Below, piece after piece: positions 11,895-22,618 of a stretch of 64,000 nt of DNA. The notes beneath the pieces are model-generated. The model had not been told where the DNA came from. It did not search any database and was given only the letters and a program-made list of their open reading frames with translations. Every line of letters begins with the position of its first letter. Position 1 is the stretch's first letter. This stretch comes from Eupeodes corollae (taxonomy: Eukaryota; Arthropoda; Insecta; Diptera; Syrphidae), in the NCBI RefSeq assembly GCF_945859685.1, contig NC_079148.1, forward strand, positions 8,122,001-8,186,000. Direction: 5' to 3'. The translations under genes were made by a program, and so were the position numbers.

Positions 11895-13477
11895 TTACTT
11901 TACTTTACTTTACTTCACTTTACTTTACTTTACTTTACTTTACTTTACTTTACTTTACTTTACTTTACTTTACTTTACTTTACTTTACTTTACTTTACTT
12001 TACTTTACTTTACTTTACTTTACTTTACTTTACTTTACTTTACTTTACTTTACTTTACTTTACTTTACTTTACTTTACTTTACTTTACTTTACTTTACTT
12101 TACTTTACTTTACTTTACTTTACTTTACTTTACTTTACTTTACTTTACTTTACTTTACTTTACTTTACTTTACTTTACTTTACTTTACTTTACTTTACTT
12201 TACTTTACTTTACTTTACTTTACTTTACTTTACTTTACTTTACTTTACTTTACTTTACTTTACTTTACTTTACTTTACTTTACTTTACTTTACTTTACTT
12301 TACTTTACTTTACTTTACTTTACTTTACTTTACTTTACTTTACTTTACTTTACTTTACTTTACTTTACTTTACTTTACTTTACTTTACTTTACTTTACTT
12401 TACTTTACTTTACTTTACTTTACTTTACTTTACTTTACTTTACTTTACTTTACTTTACTTTACTTTACTTTACTTTACTTTACTTTACTTTACTTTACTT
12501 TACTTTACTTTACTTTACTTTACTTTACTTTACTTTACTTTACTTTACTTTACTTTACTTTACTTTACTTTACTTTACTTTACTTTACTTTACTTTACTT
12601 TACTTTACTTTACTTTACTTTACTTTACTTTACTTTACTTTACTTTACTTTACTTTACTTTACTTTACTTTACTTTACTTTACTTTACTTTACTTTACTT
12701 TACTTTACTTTACTTTACTTTACTTTACTTTACTTTACTTTACTTTACTTTACTTTACTTTACTTTACTTTACTTTACTTTACTTTACTTTACTTTACTT
12801 TACTTTACTTTACTTTACTTTACTTTACTTTACTTTACTTTACTTTACTTTACTTTACTTTACTTTACTTTACTTTACTTTACTTTACTTTACTTTACTT
12901 TACTTTACTTTACTTTACTTTACTTTACTTTACTTTACTTTACTTTACTTTACTTTACTTTACTTTACTTTACTTTACTTTACTTTACTTTACTTTACTT
13001 TACTTTACTTTACTTTACTTTACTTTACTTTACTTTACTTTACTTTACTTTACTTTACTTTACTTTACTTTACTTTACTTTACTTTACTTTACTTTACTT
13101 TACTTTACTTTACTTTACTTTACTTTACTTTACTTTACTTTACTTTACTTTACTTTACTTTACTTTACTTTACTTTACTTTACTTTACTTTACTTTACTT
13201 TACTTTACTTTACTTTACTTTACTTTACTTTACTTTACTTTACTTTACTTTACTTTACTTTACTTTACTTTACTTTACTTTACTTTACTTTACTTTACTT
13301 TACTTTACTTTACTTTACTTTACTTTACTTTACTTTACTTTACTTTACTTTACTTTACTTTACTTTACTTTACTTTACTTTACTTTACTTTACTTTACTT
13401 TACTTTACTTTACTTTACTTTACTTTACTTTACTTTACTTTACTTTACTTTACTTTACTTTACTTTACTTTACTTTA
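11895..13477. repeat. Giant (TTTAC)n microsatellite, about 316 units
   Basis: About 1583 bp of tandem TTTAC (GTAAA on the other strand), essentially uninterrupted apart from one TTCAC variant near 11925. It directly abuts the 3' end of the minus-strand RTE LINE at 13478. On that LINE's strand the array reads AAAGT repeated, continuing the element's tandem 3' tail. The long open frame across it has no coding meaning: a 5-nt unit without stops on this strand is open in all three frames. Confidence 0.97.
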
Positions 13478-13665
13478 GTTGGCACTGCAGCGCCTTGTGC
13501 TCTTGGGCCTCAAGTTATAACTTTCGCCAGCTAACTCGATCTCTAGCTTGGTGCCTCCATTTTCGAATACCAAGTTGACGTGCGCCGGCCTCAACTTGAT
13601 CACTCCACCGGAGATGAGGCATTCCTCTGCTTCCTGTTCCCTCAGGCTTGGCGTTGAATACCTTA

Positions 13666-13924
13666 TGGGTGAATAACAAACACGCTTCAGCTTCGGCATT
13701 GTCTGCGTTACGGTGGGCCTGCTTCGAGGTTGCTTTAAATGACATTTCTATTATTATATCCCTCCAAAGAGCAAATATTTTGTTTGTTGACATTTTTTTA
13801 CAGCTGTTGAGCTGTCAGCCAAAGCAAATGTTCAGATAATTGAACTAGAGCTTCCGTTTGGAGTGACATTACGTTCTTTTCCTTACGATTGAAGCCGTGT
13901 TGAAGGGTGTTTGTGATTCAGCCA
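13666..13924. mobile_element. MITE with TTA target duplication, copy 1 (nested in RTE copy 2)
   Basis: A 259-bp insertion flanked by TTA on both sides (13663-13665 and 13925-13927). Removing it with one TTA restores the LINE reading APAH-KVF seen in sister copies. Terminal inverted repeats are TGGGTGAATAACAAACACGC at the left and, on the complement of the right end, TGGCTGAATCACAAACACCC. No coding capacity. A 3-bp TTA duplication is characteristic of the PIF/Harbinger superfamily, so this is probably a Harbinger-type MITE. A second copy is at 18141-18484. Confidence 0.88.
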
Positions 13925-14328
13925 TTATGGGCTGGAGCTTCGATGTTCATTCGCTCGACATGCATTAGCAATCTTAAGCGTTGTACACTGAGTTTTCCGC
14001 TAGATGTTATGTTGCCTGTCGACACAAACCGGACCATAGATCGTACGCGTTTGATCTCCGCGTTGATGTCATTTGCAGAATTGACAGATAAACAAATTCG
14101 TTTACCTGTCAATTGTCACATTTTGACAGGTGTGAATCGACTCAATTTGATGACAGTAGATACTCTGTTTTGTCCTCGTTACTGTCAAGACCCATGTTCT
14201 TCGCCTCAGACTACACGTTAGAGAAAAAACCGGTCACTGCTCGTTTGGTTCTTCCCATAATGTCGATGTCATCTGAATATCCAAGATATTATGTGGATTT
14301 TTAAAAGATGGTGCTACTTTTATTAGCG

Positions 14329-14955
14329 TTAGTGTTGCGTTTGACGTGGCTGCTCGCTAGCGGAATCGTTGACTTCATCACCATTAAGCAGCTGGTTAAA
14401 ATGATCTCTCCAGATTTTAAGCATTGACTGCGTCTCGACCACGGTATTCCCCTTCTTATCTTTGCAGGCTTCAGGGCGGCTAGTGAATCCCGTTGTGTTC
14501 TTTTTGACTCTTCTATAAAAGCTCCTCACCTGTTTCCTGTTAAAACATCCCTGGATCTCTTCGACTTCACGCTGCTCATGAGCTTTTTTCTTTCTTCTGA
14601 GCAAGCAGTTCTCATCCCTTCTCTTATCGACGTAGAGTTGGCGGGAAGATCGTGTCTTCTTTTGCTGCCACAATCTGTATGCTTCCGTTTTGGCTTTGTT
14701 TGCCTGAGAACATTCGGAGTAAAACCAGAGGTTCCTTAGTGGCGGCTGTGAGCAACCTAGCACCATTTCTGCAGCATTCCTGATGGATTGTTTGCAAAGC
14801 TGCCAGTGGGTCTCTGGGTACATCTCGTCCATTGTAGGGTTTTTCCCAAGCTCTAGGGATACTCTGTCGGCAAAGGCATTGGCAGAATCCTCCTGCTGCA
14901 GTCTTCCAACGTTGAATCTCCTCCTTGAAGTTTTTGTTCGCCTAAGAGCTTCCAT
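14329..14955 (-). pseudogene. RTE LINE endonuclease-RT linker, open 208-codon remnant
   Basis: Longest open piece of RTE copy 2. It begins in the post-endonuclease region and contains LRNLWFYSECSQANKAK and a lysine/arginine-rich helical stretch, ending near NQLLNGDEVND where sister copies continue into the RT fingers. Its methionine is internal to the original polyprotein. The following RT sequence is deleted. Confidence 0.75.
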
Positions 14956-15640
14956 GTATATTCGTATGCGCAGTTTAGCACCAACTAGGGTAGTGGTAGG
15001 AATCTATGTTTGCTGACTGTACATACGAACGCCAAGTATGCTAGATTAGTGTCTTCCGTCAATAGCAACATGATCGAATTGGTTGCATGTTCGATCATCG
15101 TCGGACCGCCAAGTACCCTTGTGGATATCTGGGCGAGGCAATCTGGTGCTACTCAACACCATGTTTTTCTCGGCTAGGAAGATAAGCCTGAGTCCGTTTA
15201 CAGATGTGATGTCGTGTAGGCTATGTCTTCCGATTGACCTACCAAAGATGCCTTCTTTACCAATTTTTGCGTTAAAATCTGCCCGGCGAATTTTAACATC
15301 GTTTTCGGGACATTGTTCATATATTTTGTCGGGGAGCTCGTAGAATTCTTCTTTGGTATTGTCATCCTTTTCTGATAAGGCTCAGGTGGTAGAATTTGAC
15401 CTTAATGCGGATTGTCGTCAGTCTTCCGCTTACTTCCCGAAAGCTTAAAACTTTTTGCCTTAGTTTCCCTCTGTCAGCAAAACCACATCTAAATAACTGC
15501 CTGGCCCATTTCATCGCATCTCCTGGATGGCTGTCACATCAGCTTTGATTTCGGCGAGAACATCAGCAAGCTGCTCTGCTTTGCGTGGTCGGTTGAATGT
15601 ACGCACATTCCATGTACATACACGTAAATCGTAAATTGTA

Positions 15641-18034
15641 TCTTTGAGAAATTGAATTGAATATGAAGTCCGTTGTCAACATCAATATCTTCTTAAAACA
15701 AGAGGCCGGTAGGGCAAACTATTCACGGTAACAGTTTTACAAGTAAGGTCCATTCACACCGTCAGTTTCGGTAGGAAAACCATACCAAACAGTGACAAAT
15801 TGAAAATGTAGAGGCTCATTAACAATCATTCTTGAGTTTCCCGAACTATTTTGACGCAATTATAAGACCTAATCAGAGAAGACATGACGTTGGTGGTATC
15901 GACCGCCTTGAAAAGTCATTACTGAAGTTTCAAACCTATAAAACCTTACTCTTTGCCAACGAAGAAGGTGCTTTAATACAACCTTAAATAACTTTAATTT
16001 CTGCACCGAATTTTAACAACTTAAAAGCGTTTTTGTGTTATTCTTAGTAATGAGTAGTTTTTACTTTACAAATGTCAAACAATTACAGCTTCAAAAGTGA
16101 CATCTGTCCAAATCAATAGATAGTGCTCGGTATTCACTTTAAGGAAGCTCGTTTTTCGAAAGATAAAAACACGGATGATGCCGCCAGCCAGAATTGTCAA
16201 ACTTTTTACCGAAAGAAAAATATCAACGCAGTTTGACATTCTAAACTGTCAAATTATAGAAAACAGCTATAGAAATTTCATGTGCAGCTAAAAAATTTGC
16301 ATCGGAATTTTTAAATTTTGTTTTTAAACTGAAAGCAGGAAATTTACCTGTCAAAAAAGGATCTGTGTTTATTAAAAAGATTAACACCTAATAATTCAGA
16401 GTAGAGCCTGAACAGTCAACCGTTTTTTGAACGGTCTTATCTACAATCTTTGTTTGCTTTTCCATTCCAAACGTATTTTGATCTTGTTTAGAGAGTACTC
16501 TATGAGCTTAGAATAATATAACTAGCCGGACCGAGTTGAACTCAAGCATTTGACAGCTCAAATTGAAAGAAAAATGTCAAGCAATTAAATTGGCGCAAGA
16601 GTGAAGTAGTGTCAGTCTACTTTATGATCACAATTAGTTTTTCAGTTTAAATTTAAGAATTTAATTTTTTTTCTTGTTTCTCTAGAAGAAAATGACAAGT
16701 CAATTCTCAAAAATGTCAAATAGTGACAGGTAAGTGTTCAGAGAATGTTCAGAAAGTGTTCGTTATGCTTGAAGTTAGTTCAGAACTCTTTTTTTCTGAG
16801 CTTAAAAAGAAAATAGCTTATTTAGTTAAGAATGTTTACGAGTATGTTCAATGATTTAACTTTTTCCGATACTGATTTTTCTAGGTAATTCAGTTTGTCT
16901 ATAGATAAAGTATGAAAACAAATTAAATGCTGGATAAGGTTGTCGTTTTCATAAAATTCATCCTTCGTGTAAGTCTTTAAGGACTTTCAGTTGGGTTGCC
17001 TTGTTGGTTTAAGAATTAAGGAAGGAATAAAGGACAAGACCATTAAGCTCGTGTTGTTTCGTTTCGTTTTTCTTGAAAATAAAAATAAAACCTACCACAA
17101 GAAAAGTCTGATGATGTCATTATTACTACACAAGAAAGCTTTATGAAAAGATAGACATTTCAAGAACAAAAACAAAAACTACGGTACTTTGCCAATACAT
17201 AATACAAATTGATTAAAATATTGTTTTTCGCAAAAAGTAAGGAGTGTTTATTTTTAAAACATGTGACGTAGGTTGTCAGTATTTTGCACATGTTGAAGCA
17301 TGCGTGATGTGGGTCCAGCCCAAGGTCGATATAATACAACAAATTTTTAATTTTGAAACAATTTTAGTATTTTCTTTTGTCTATTATTAAAAATTGAAGA
17401 AAATAGTTGTCTATAAGCTAAGATATTATCAAGAAAAAAATCAATATTGTCAAATTATGTCGTTTCTTCTTTTATATCCCTTAAATTATTTTCAAATCTT
17501 TTTTTAGAAATTGGGAGCGGTATTATGAAATCCACACAAATTTTATTATCTTCATACATTTTCTATGTAGTTTGTCATTCGCATGTTTCCAAAACATAAA
17601 CGGATGAATTTGGTATTGTAGTAAATTTTTGTATCGGGAGTTTGAATTGGGTGTGTACTGTGTAGACAGAAAAACCCAGATAAATTGGCCCACTCACATA
17701 AGAACTTTTAAGCCCTAATTACCTTCTGTTCTTACTAGCCTTTTATTTTGTATACTTTTAACTTATGTTAATGAATTGTAACTGGAAAAGCGAGCTTGAA
17801 GATCCCCTCAATTCTTTATATACCTGAATCGAGTTGAAATAAGTTTGATTTGACTCGGTTCCCGTCGGAGATCGGAGTCGAGTCAAAATTTGAGAAGAAA
17901 ATAATGTGTAAATTAGTTGGTTTAATAGATAATGCATTATGGTCTGTTTATTTGTATGTTTGTGCACAAAAAATATTGTTTTGTTTTAATCAAAAATTGC
18001 ACATGCAGTTGATAACGTATTCTTATATGTTGCT
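15641..18034. other. Noncoding DNA rich in TGTCAAA motifs
   Basis: No gene recognised in 2.4 kb. TGTCAAA/TTTGACA motifs are very dense between about 16071 and 16260 and again at 16550-16730. Near 16425 a small hairpin ACCGTTTTTTGAACGGT occurs. Part of 17790-17806 (GAGCTTGAAGATC) matches the left edge of the dispersed repeat at 28641, so that repeat family may begin here with an insertion between. Confidence 0.4.
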
Positions 18035-18765
18035 GAACTATTCAGTTCTTCATTGCTTAACACGCATCAAACTATCTGACTTGCACTTCATAAGAAACAT
18101 CAAAATACCATTTGCATTTTAGAAAGTGGTGTCAAACTTATGGCTGAATCACAAACACGCTTCAGCTTCGTCTGCGTTACGCTGGACATGCTTCGAGGCT
18201 ACTTTGAATGACATTTCTATTATTTCGTTCCTCCAATGAGCAAATATTTTGTTTGTCGACATTTTTTTTACAACTGTTGAGCTGTCAGACAAAGCAAATG
18301 TTCAGATAATTGAACTAGAGCTTCCGTTTGGAGTCGCATTACGTTACATTACGTTCTTTTCCTTACGATTGTCAAACGAAACGTGATTTAGAAGGTCCAT
18401 TGTGATAGCATGCATTGAATTAACATGGCTGAACTCGTAAACGTCAAGTGAAGAGGAAGCTGAAGGGTGTTTGTGATTCATCCATTAATCATTTTTAAAT
18501 CTTCTTGTGCGCTGGAAACACCAAAAAGATTTATTTAATCAAAACTGAGATAAACCTTAAGTGGAAACATAGCAAAACTTATTTATCTTTTGTATTGTTT
18601 TCTCTTGCAAAATAAGCTCAGTTGGTGCATTTTCACTACCAAAACTAAATAATATCAACAGTAATAGATTGATTTTTTTTTCCAAAGGAAAACACATACA
18701 TAATTCCGAATGCACAACTACTCAACGAACACAGCCATCGAGATACAAATGCAATATCAATCGTA
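18035..18765. repeat. Dispersed repeat family R, copy 1 (split by a MITE)
   Basis: Noncoding sequence that matches 28650-29040 in direct orientation over about 390 bp once the MITE at 18141-18484 is removed. Shared phrases include CTATTCAGTT, TTGCATTTTAGAAAGTG, CAAAAAGATTTATTT, CAAAATAAGCTCAGT and CACAGCCATCGAGATACAAA. A third related copy lies near 48.7-49.1 kb. Probably a non-autonomous transposon, class not determined. Confidence 0.82.
18141..18484. mobile_element. MITE with TTA target duplication, copy 2
   Basis: 344 bp, flanked by TTA at 18138-18140 and 18485-18487. Ends TGGCTGAATCACAAACACGC at the left and its near complement at the right (GGGTGTTTGTGATTCATCCA). The body is very similar to the copy at 13666-13924 but about 85 bp longer near the right end. 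The paralogous repeat at 28.75 kb reads straight through as GTCAAACTTAATCAT, an empty site that confirms the insertion and its 3-bp duplication. Confidence 0.92.
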
Positions 18766-18774
18766 ATGTGTAGG

Positions 18775-19045
18775 CCCACTGGAAGGATTTGGGAATAACA
18801 CTTGAGGCATCTGTTGCGAAGGACCGAAATGACCCTGTAGTGCTTTTCCTTGAACCTTTCTTAGTGTCTCGATATTGTATTTCTTGTTAAGCACAGGCCA
18901 TCACACGATCGACCCATTAAACAAAATAGAACGTAAAACGGCTGTGTAGGTCCACAAAATTACCTTCAATTCAAGGCCCTAATTTTACTAGAAGTTTTCC
19001 TACAAGCAGTAGAGGCCTTCTTAACACGTTCTTCAACGTTTCAAA
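18775..19045 (-). mobile_element. I/LOA-like LINE RT fragment
   Basis: Minus-strand sequence similar to the RT C-terminal region of LINE A (compare 30590-30780 and 62850-63050): a tract for a TYG-IVWWPAL-like segment and the connection region with a K-K-A-x-x-A-like phrase. Short, no open frame. Confidence 0.6.
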
Positions 19046-19404
19046 AATACAAAAGAAATATAATAAAGACATAAATATTGACATCCAATACCCTTAAAAA
19101 AAGTGAACAGAAAGAATGGTGCCCTAATAACTTGCAAAACATTTTCTGTAAAAGAATGGAATCATAAATTAAAGTTATTTTCTGTCCAGATATTCATCAT
19201 CTCAAAACACTTTAGTAGTATTTTTGGAATAACTTTAATTTATGTCAAACAAATATTGTAAATTTGATTTTTGAAAACATTTTCCCAAATGCTGGCAACA
19301 ATATTATGTATAGTGTCCGCCATCTTACTTTTTTTCAACTAGTGCTTATTTCGTGAACGGTAACACTTAGCTCATGTTTAAATTTGACAGATAACTAGTT
19401 TTAT
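19046..19404. other. A+T-rich noncoding DNA
   Basis: Nothing recognised. Confidence 0.4.
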
Positions 19405-19850
19405 CCTATCGATGAACGAATATGGTTGTGAATGCGCTTCAACAACGCTGGGAACAACGCTTAGAGAAGATGCCGATTTTGACAAAAAAATCAACTTTTC
19501 AGATGAACCTTATTTCGATCTTCGTGGGTATGAAAACAAGCAAAATTGTCGCATTTGGGGCACAGAAAACCCACACGCATACATTAAAAAGCCGATAAAC
19601 CCAAAACGAGTCACTGTTTGGTCCACAGGCATAATTGGACCATTTTTCTTCGAAAATGAGCAAGGAGTGGCCGTTACAGTCAATGGCGATCGTTATCGGG
19701 CCTTTTGAACGAATTTTTTTTCACAAAAATTGAAGAGAAGAACATTGGCAACATTTGGCTTCAACAGGACGGCTCACTACGTACCACAAAGCCGAAGCTA
19801 CACTCGATGTTTTTATAGCATTTTCAAAAAAAAGTTTTTTGGCGGATCCT
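19405..19850 (+). pseudogene. mariner-like transposase fragment
   Basis: An open stretch of about 98 codons (19412-19708) reads into the DDE catalytic region of a mariner/IS630-type transposase: NFSDEPYFDLRGYENKQNCR (first catalytic Asp context), RIWGTENPHAY, PKRVTVWSTGIIGPFFFENE and VTVNGDRYRAF. After 19708 the frame is broken, but the expected continuation (a Q-x-G-A-H-like second-Asp region) is visible near 19765-19790 in another frame. N-terminal DNA-binding part and inverted repeats are not visible. Confidence 0.85.
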
Positions 19851-20375
19851 TTATAAGATAATAAATACGTTTCAACTCAATGCCTTTATATTTATCTTAA
19901 TATATTTTATTTTGAAATCAGTTTTAAATTTTTTAGTTTTTATTTGTTGTAAAACTGCTGTCGAATTTTATTTTCCTACAAATTTTACTAGTCAAAAACG
20001 TCATATAATTATTTCAGACGTTATATTATTAGTTTTACGTTTTTTTAAATTTCAAAAAAGCTTTCCGTTGAAATTTTTAATGAATTTTGATTCTAGGCAC
20101 CTTGACTTGTCAAAATATTTGACAGATAAAGTTGAAAGAACAAAACCTTAGTAAAGGATTTGAAGAAAACAAAAATGTCAAAATGTTGTTGTTTTGTTTT
20201 CATAGCTGTCATAAGTCATAACAAAAGCCTTTTCACACCAAACCCAAAATCGTTCACATCGAACATTTACATGTTTTCATTTGACATTTACATACATTTA
20301 TTTGGCACCGGCTGTCAAATTTTGTATTGGTGAAGAAATTTGTGAGTAAAAAGTTTTGTTTTTCTCAAATTATAG
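19851..20375. other. Noncoding DNA
   Basis: A 79-codon open frame at 19912-20151 has no recognised similarity and is A+T-rich. The segment 20110-20330 is dense in TTTGACA/TGTCAAA motifs. Confidence 0.4.
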
Positions 20376-20668
20376 TGGTACCCGTGGCATGATGGTTAGT
20401 GCGTTGGACTGTCATGCTAGAGGTCTTGGGTTCGATCCCTGCCTATGCCATCTAAAGCCTTTTCACGGGTACTGCCTCTTGCGAGGAATTGACAAATTCT
20501 CCAAGATTAACTATTGTCATGAAAAAGTGTTTTCTCAAAATTAGCCGTTCGGAGTCGGCATATAAACTGTAGGTCCCCTCCATTCCTGACAACATTACTC
20601 GCACACAGGAATGGTTGAGAGTTGTAAGTCACTAGGCCTTGGTTCTCAACGGACTGTCGCGCCACCCA
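20376..20668 (+). mobile_element. tRNA-derived SINE, apparently full length
   Basis: The head looks like a tRNA with a pol III internal promoter: A box TGGCATGATGG at 20385-20395 and a perfect B box GGTTCGATCCC at 20429-20439, spaced as in a tRNA gene. The body continues with TTCACGGGTACTGCCTCTTG, then TTCGGAGTCGGC, and ends in GTTCTCAACGGACTGTCGCG followed by CCACCC. Partial copies of the same body are at 7376-7600 (-) and 56826-56917 (+). The terminus resembles that of the RTE LINEs here. It is not a functional tRNA gene: the body is about 290 nt and the cloverleaf is imperfect. Confidence 0.9.
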
Positions 20669-21479
20669 ATTTATTTTAACCAATTCAAATTGATTTTGAC
20701 GTAACATTAGCTCCTCTAGAAAAAGAGTTTAAAGTGAAGTTTTGGGGAATAGTGGAATGGGCTCACGACATGAACCAACAAGAACTACAAGCTCCCTTGC
20801 ATGCCGCTATCCTCTTAGTTCACTTCAATCGGTCCAAACAATTCACTAAGGAGAAGCTAATTCTTATTTTGTAAGGAAATCGTATAAATAATATTACTAA
20901 CCACGACCAAATTTATTTCAAAATGAAATATTTGTTTTGACAGTAGCCATCAGCTGTATTGTTTACATTAAATTGAGCGCTGAATGTTTCGAAAGGTTTG
21001 TTTGTTTAGTTCAACTTTGAATTGCTATTAGTTTTCGGTTGGTTTTATAGAAAACTTGTGGTTTACCAAAAATGTAACTTGAGTTTTGGGCAAAAACCGA
21101 TAACCGGGTTTTGGACTTGGTGTAAAAAGCCTATAAGGTTCTTATAATTGCTTAAACCCCATTACTGTATGCACTTCAGTTGCAAACATTTCAGTATCAT
21201 GACTTCAATTTGTGTTATAAAAAAAAAAGATCATTCTAAATCCGACTCAAGATATCATTGAAATTCAAAAATAAATAACCTCTATCTGCTTAAATGAATC
21301 TGATGAGAAATTAAGACTTTTAGGGTTGATATCACTTTTCTACTAATTTGAACGACTTCTTGCTTTTATCAGAAACTTGTTAACTCACAGAAACGGAAAT
21401 ACCTAATTGAAAAGTTATTTCTGCAGCAATTTTAAACATTTATTTTTAAATCAGTTCGTTGTCGCTTTTTCTTATGTCA
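20669..21479. other. Noncoding DNA
   Basis: No gene recognised. Near 20700-20870 a moderately G+C-balanced stretch follows the SINE, but I cannot assign it. Confidence 0.35.
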
Positions 21480-22380
21480 GATTTTAGAAAATAAAAGTAC
21501 TATTGCAGAAAGTGTGTATATGTAATAAAATGAAATAAGTTTTCATAAAACAAAATACCTGAAAACCCCTTCGGTGTTGAATTTTGTGATCGTTAATCTG
21601 CAGTCTTTCTATCCAACTTAGAACTTGTCTTTCTGGGTTCTTTCTTACGGAGGCACGGATCCGACGGTCCAATTTTCAATAACTCTTTCGCATAGGTCCA
21701 GCGGAATTTGGGCAATGGATTGGGTTATGTTCACCTTCAGGGCATCGGTCGATTGTGGTTTATTTGCATAGACCTGCAACTTCAAGAAACCACACAGGAA
21801 AAAGTCTAGCGGTTACCAATCACACGAACTTTGTGGTTAATTCACATCACCCCTGCGAGATATAACCTTACCCTCAAATCGATCATGCAAAATGTCAATC
21901 GTGGCGTTTGCTGTTTGGCACGTAGCGCCATCCTTCTAGAACCACATGTTGTCCATAAGAAATTAGTTATCATCGTTATGTAGCGCTCACTGATGACGGT
22001 GACCGCCTCAATAACGTCGTTTTCAAAAAAATACAAACCAATTACTCCTCCGGCCCAAAATCCACACCAAACAACACATTTTTGAAGATGCTTTATGACC
22101 TGGTGAACCTAGCGAGGGTTTGTGTCGTCCCATATATGGCAATTTTGCATTAACACATCCATTCATCCAAAAACATGCCTCATCACTAAAGATTATTTTT
22201 CGGCCAAAATTGTGGTCCTCTTCGAAACGATTCGAAACCCAGTCAGGGAACGAACGACGTTGTCTATGGCCATGAAGTTTGAGCTAGTGGGTCAGTTGGA
22301 TTTTGTATGGGTTTCCGAACGCAAAATTCACCGAGTTGAAGACTGCGAAAAGCAGGAACTGTTTTATCTTAAAATACAGA
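21480..22380 (-). pseudogene. mariner-like transposase remnant, inverted
   Basis: Minus-strand translation in several frames gives LSDEACFWMNGCVN (around 22190-22150), a VWCGFWAGGVIG-like segment (around 22070-22040) and FFENDVIEAVTVISERYITM (around 22033-21970), the DDE region of a mariner-type transposase. It continues to a C-terminal piece near 21670-21490. Several frameshifts and stops. It is a separate copy from 19405-19850 and lies immediately next to the left LTR of the gypsy element. Confidence 0.78.
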
Positions 22381-22387
22381 AGTTTAT

Positions 22388-22618
22388 TGTAATGACTATT
22401 ACACCAATAAAACAATTAGGATTTAGTCGAAGACTAATAAATAATATATCTTTTATTCAAAATTACTAAAAGGAAAAGTAATATAAACCTTACGAAGGCG
22501 CACACTGAACTGAGCTAATACTCGTAAATTTGTCGTGTCAACAGAATCTGTTTTCTCTTTCTTATTTTTGGCGCTGCTACTTTTGGGGCATGTTGATGTG
22601 TTGGTAATGTTTGCGACA
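22388..22618 (-). repeat. 3' LTR of the gypsy element
   Basis: Begins TGTAATGACTATTACACCAA on the + strand and ends near GTTTGCGACA, giving TG...CA termini on the element's strand. Matches 25970-26194 with scattered substitutions. Confidence 0.88.

Larger units (their letters stand above)
13478..15640 (-). mobile_element. RTE-clade LINE, copy 2, internally deleted
   Basis: Read on the minus strand: an apurinic-type endonuclease start (CTWNVRTFNRPRKAEQLADV) near 15625-15560, a broken endonuclease to about 14960, an open linker segment (14955-14329), then a jump over most of the RT to YSDDIDIMGRTKRA near 14285-14240, a WLGHVERM-like segment interrupted by a MITE, and SRGMPHLRWSDQVEAGARQL near 13620-13560. 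It ends at about 13478 against the pentanucleotide array. The RT palm before the YxDD segment is lost, so the element is dead. Confidence 0.87.

Noticed and set aside
11825..13534. 569-codon open frame of repeated LLYFT residues
   Set aside because: It only translates the (TTTAC)n array. A stop-free 5-nt unit is open in every frame of that strand, so there is no protein evidence.
17300..17320. Second terminus of TIR element copy 2 (TGTGGGTCCAGCC)
   Set aside because: The match to GTGGGTCGCACC is short and imperfect, and surrounding sequence does not continue the terminal repeat.
20376..20450. Functional tRNA gene
   Set aside because: A and B boxes are present, but no proper acceptor stem pairing was found and the sequence continues into a body shared by other copies; it is a SINE head.
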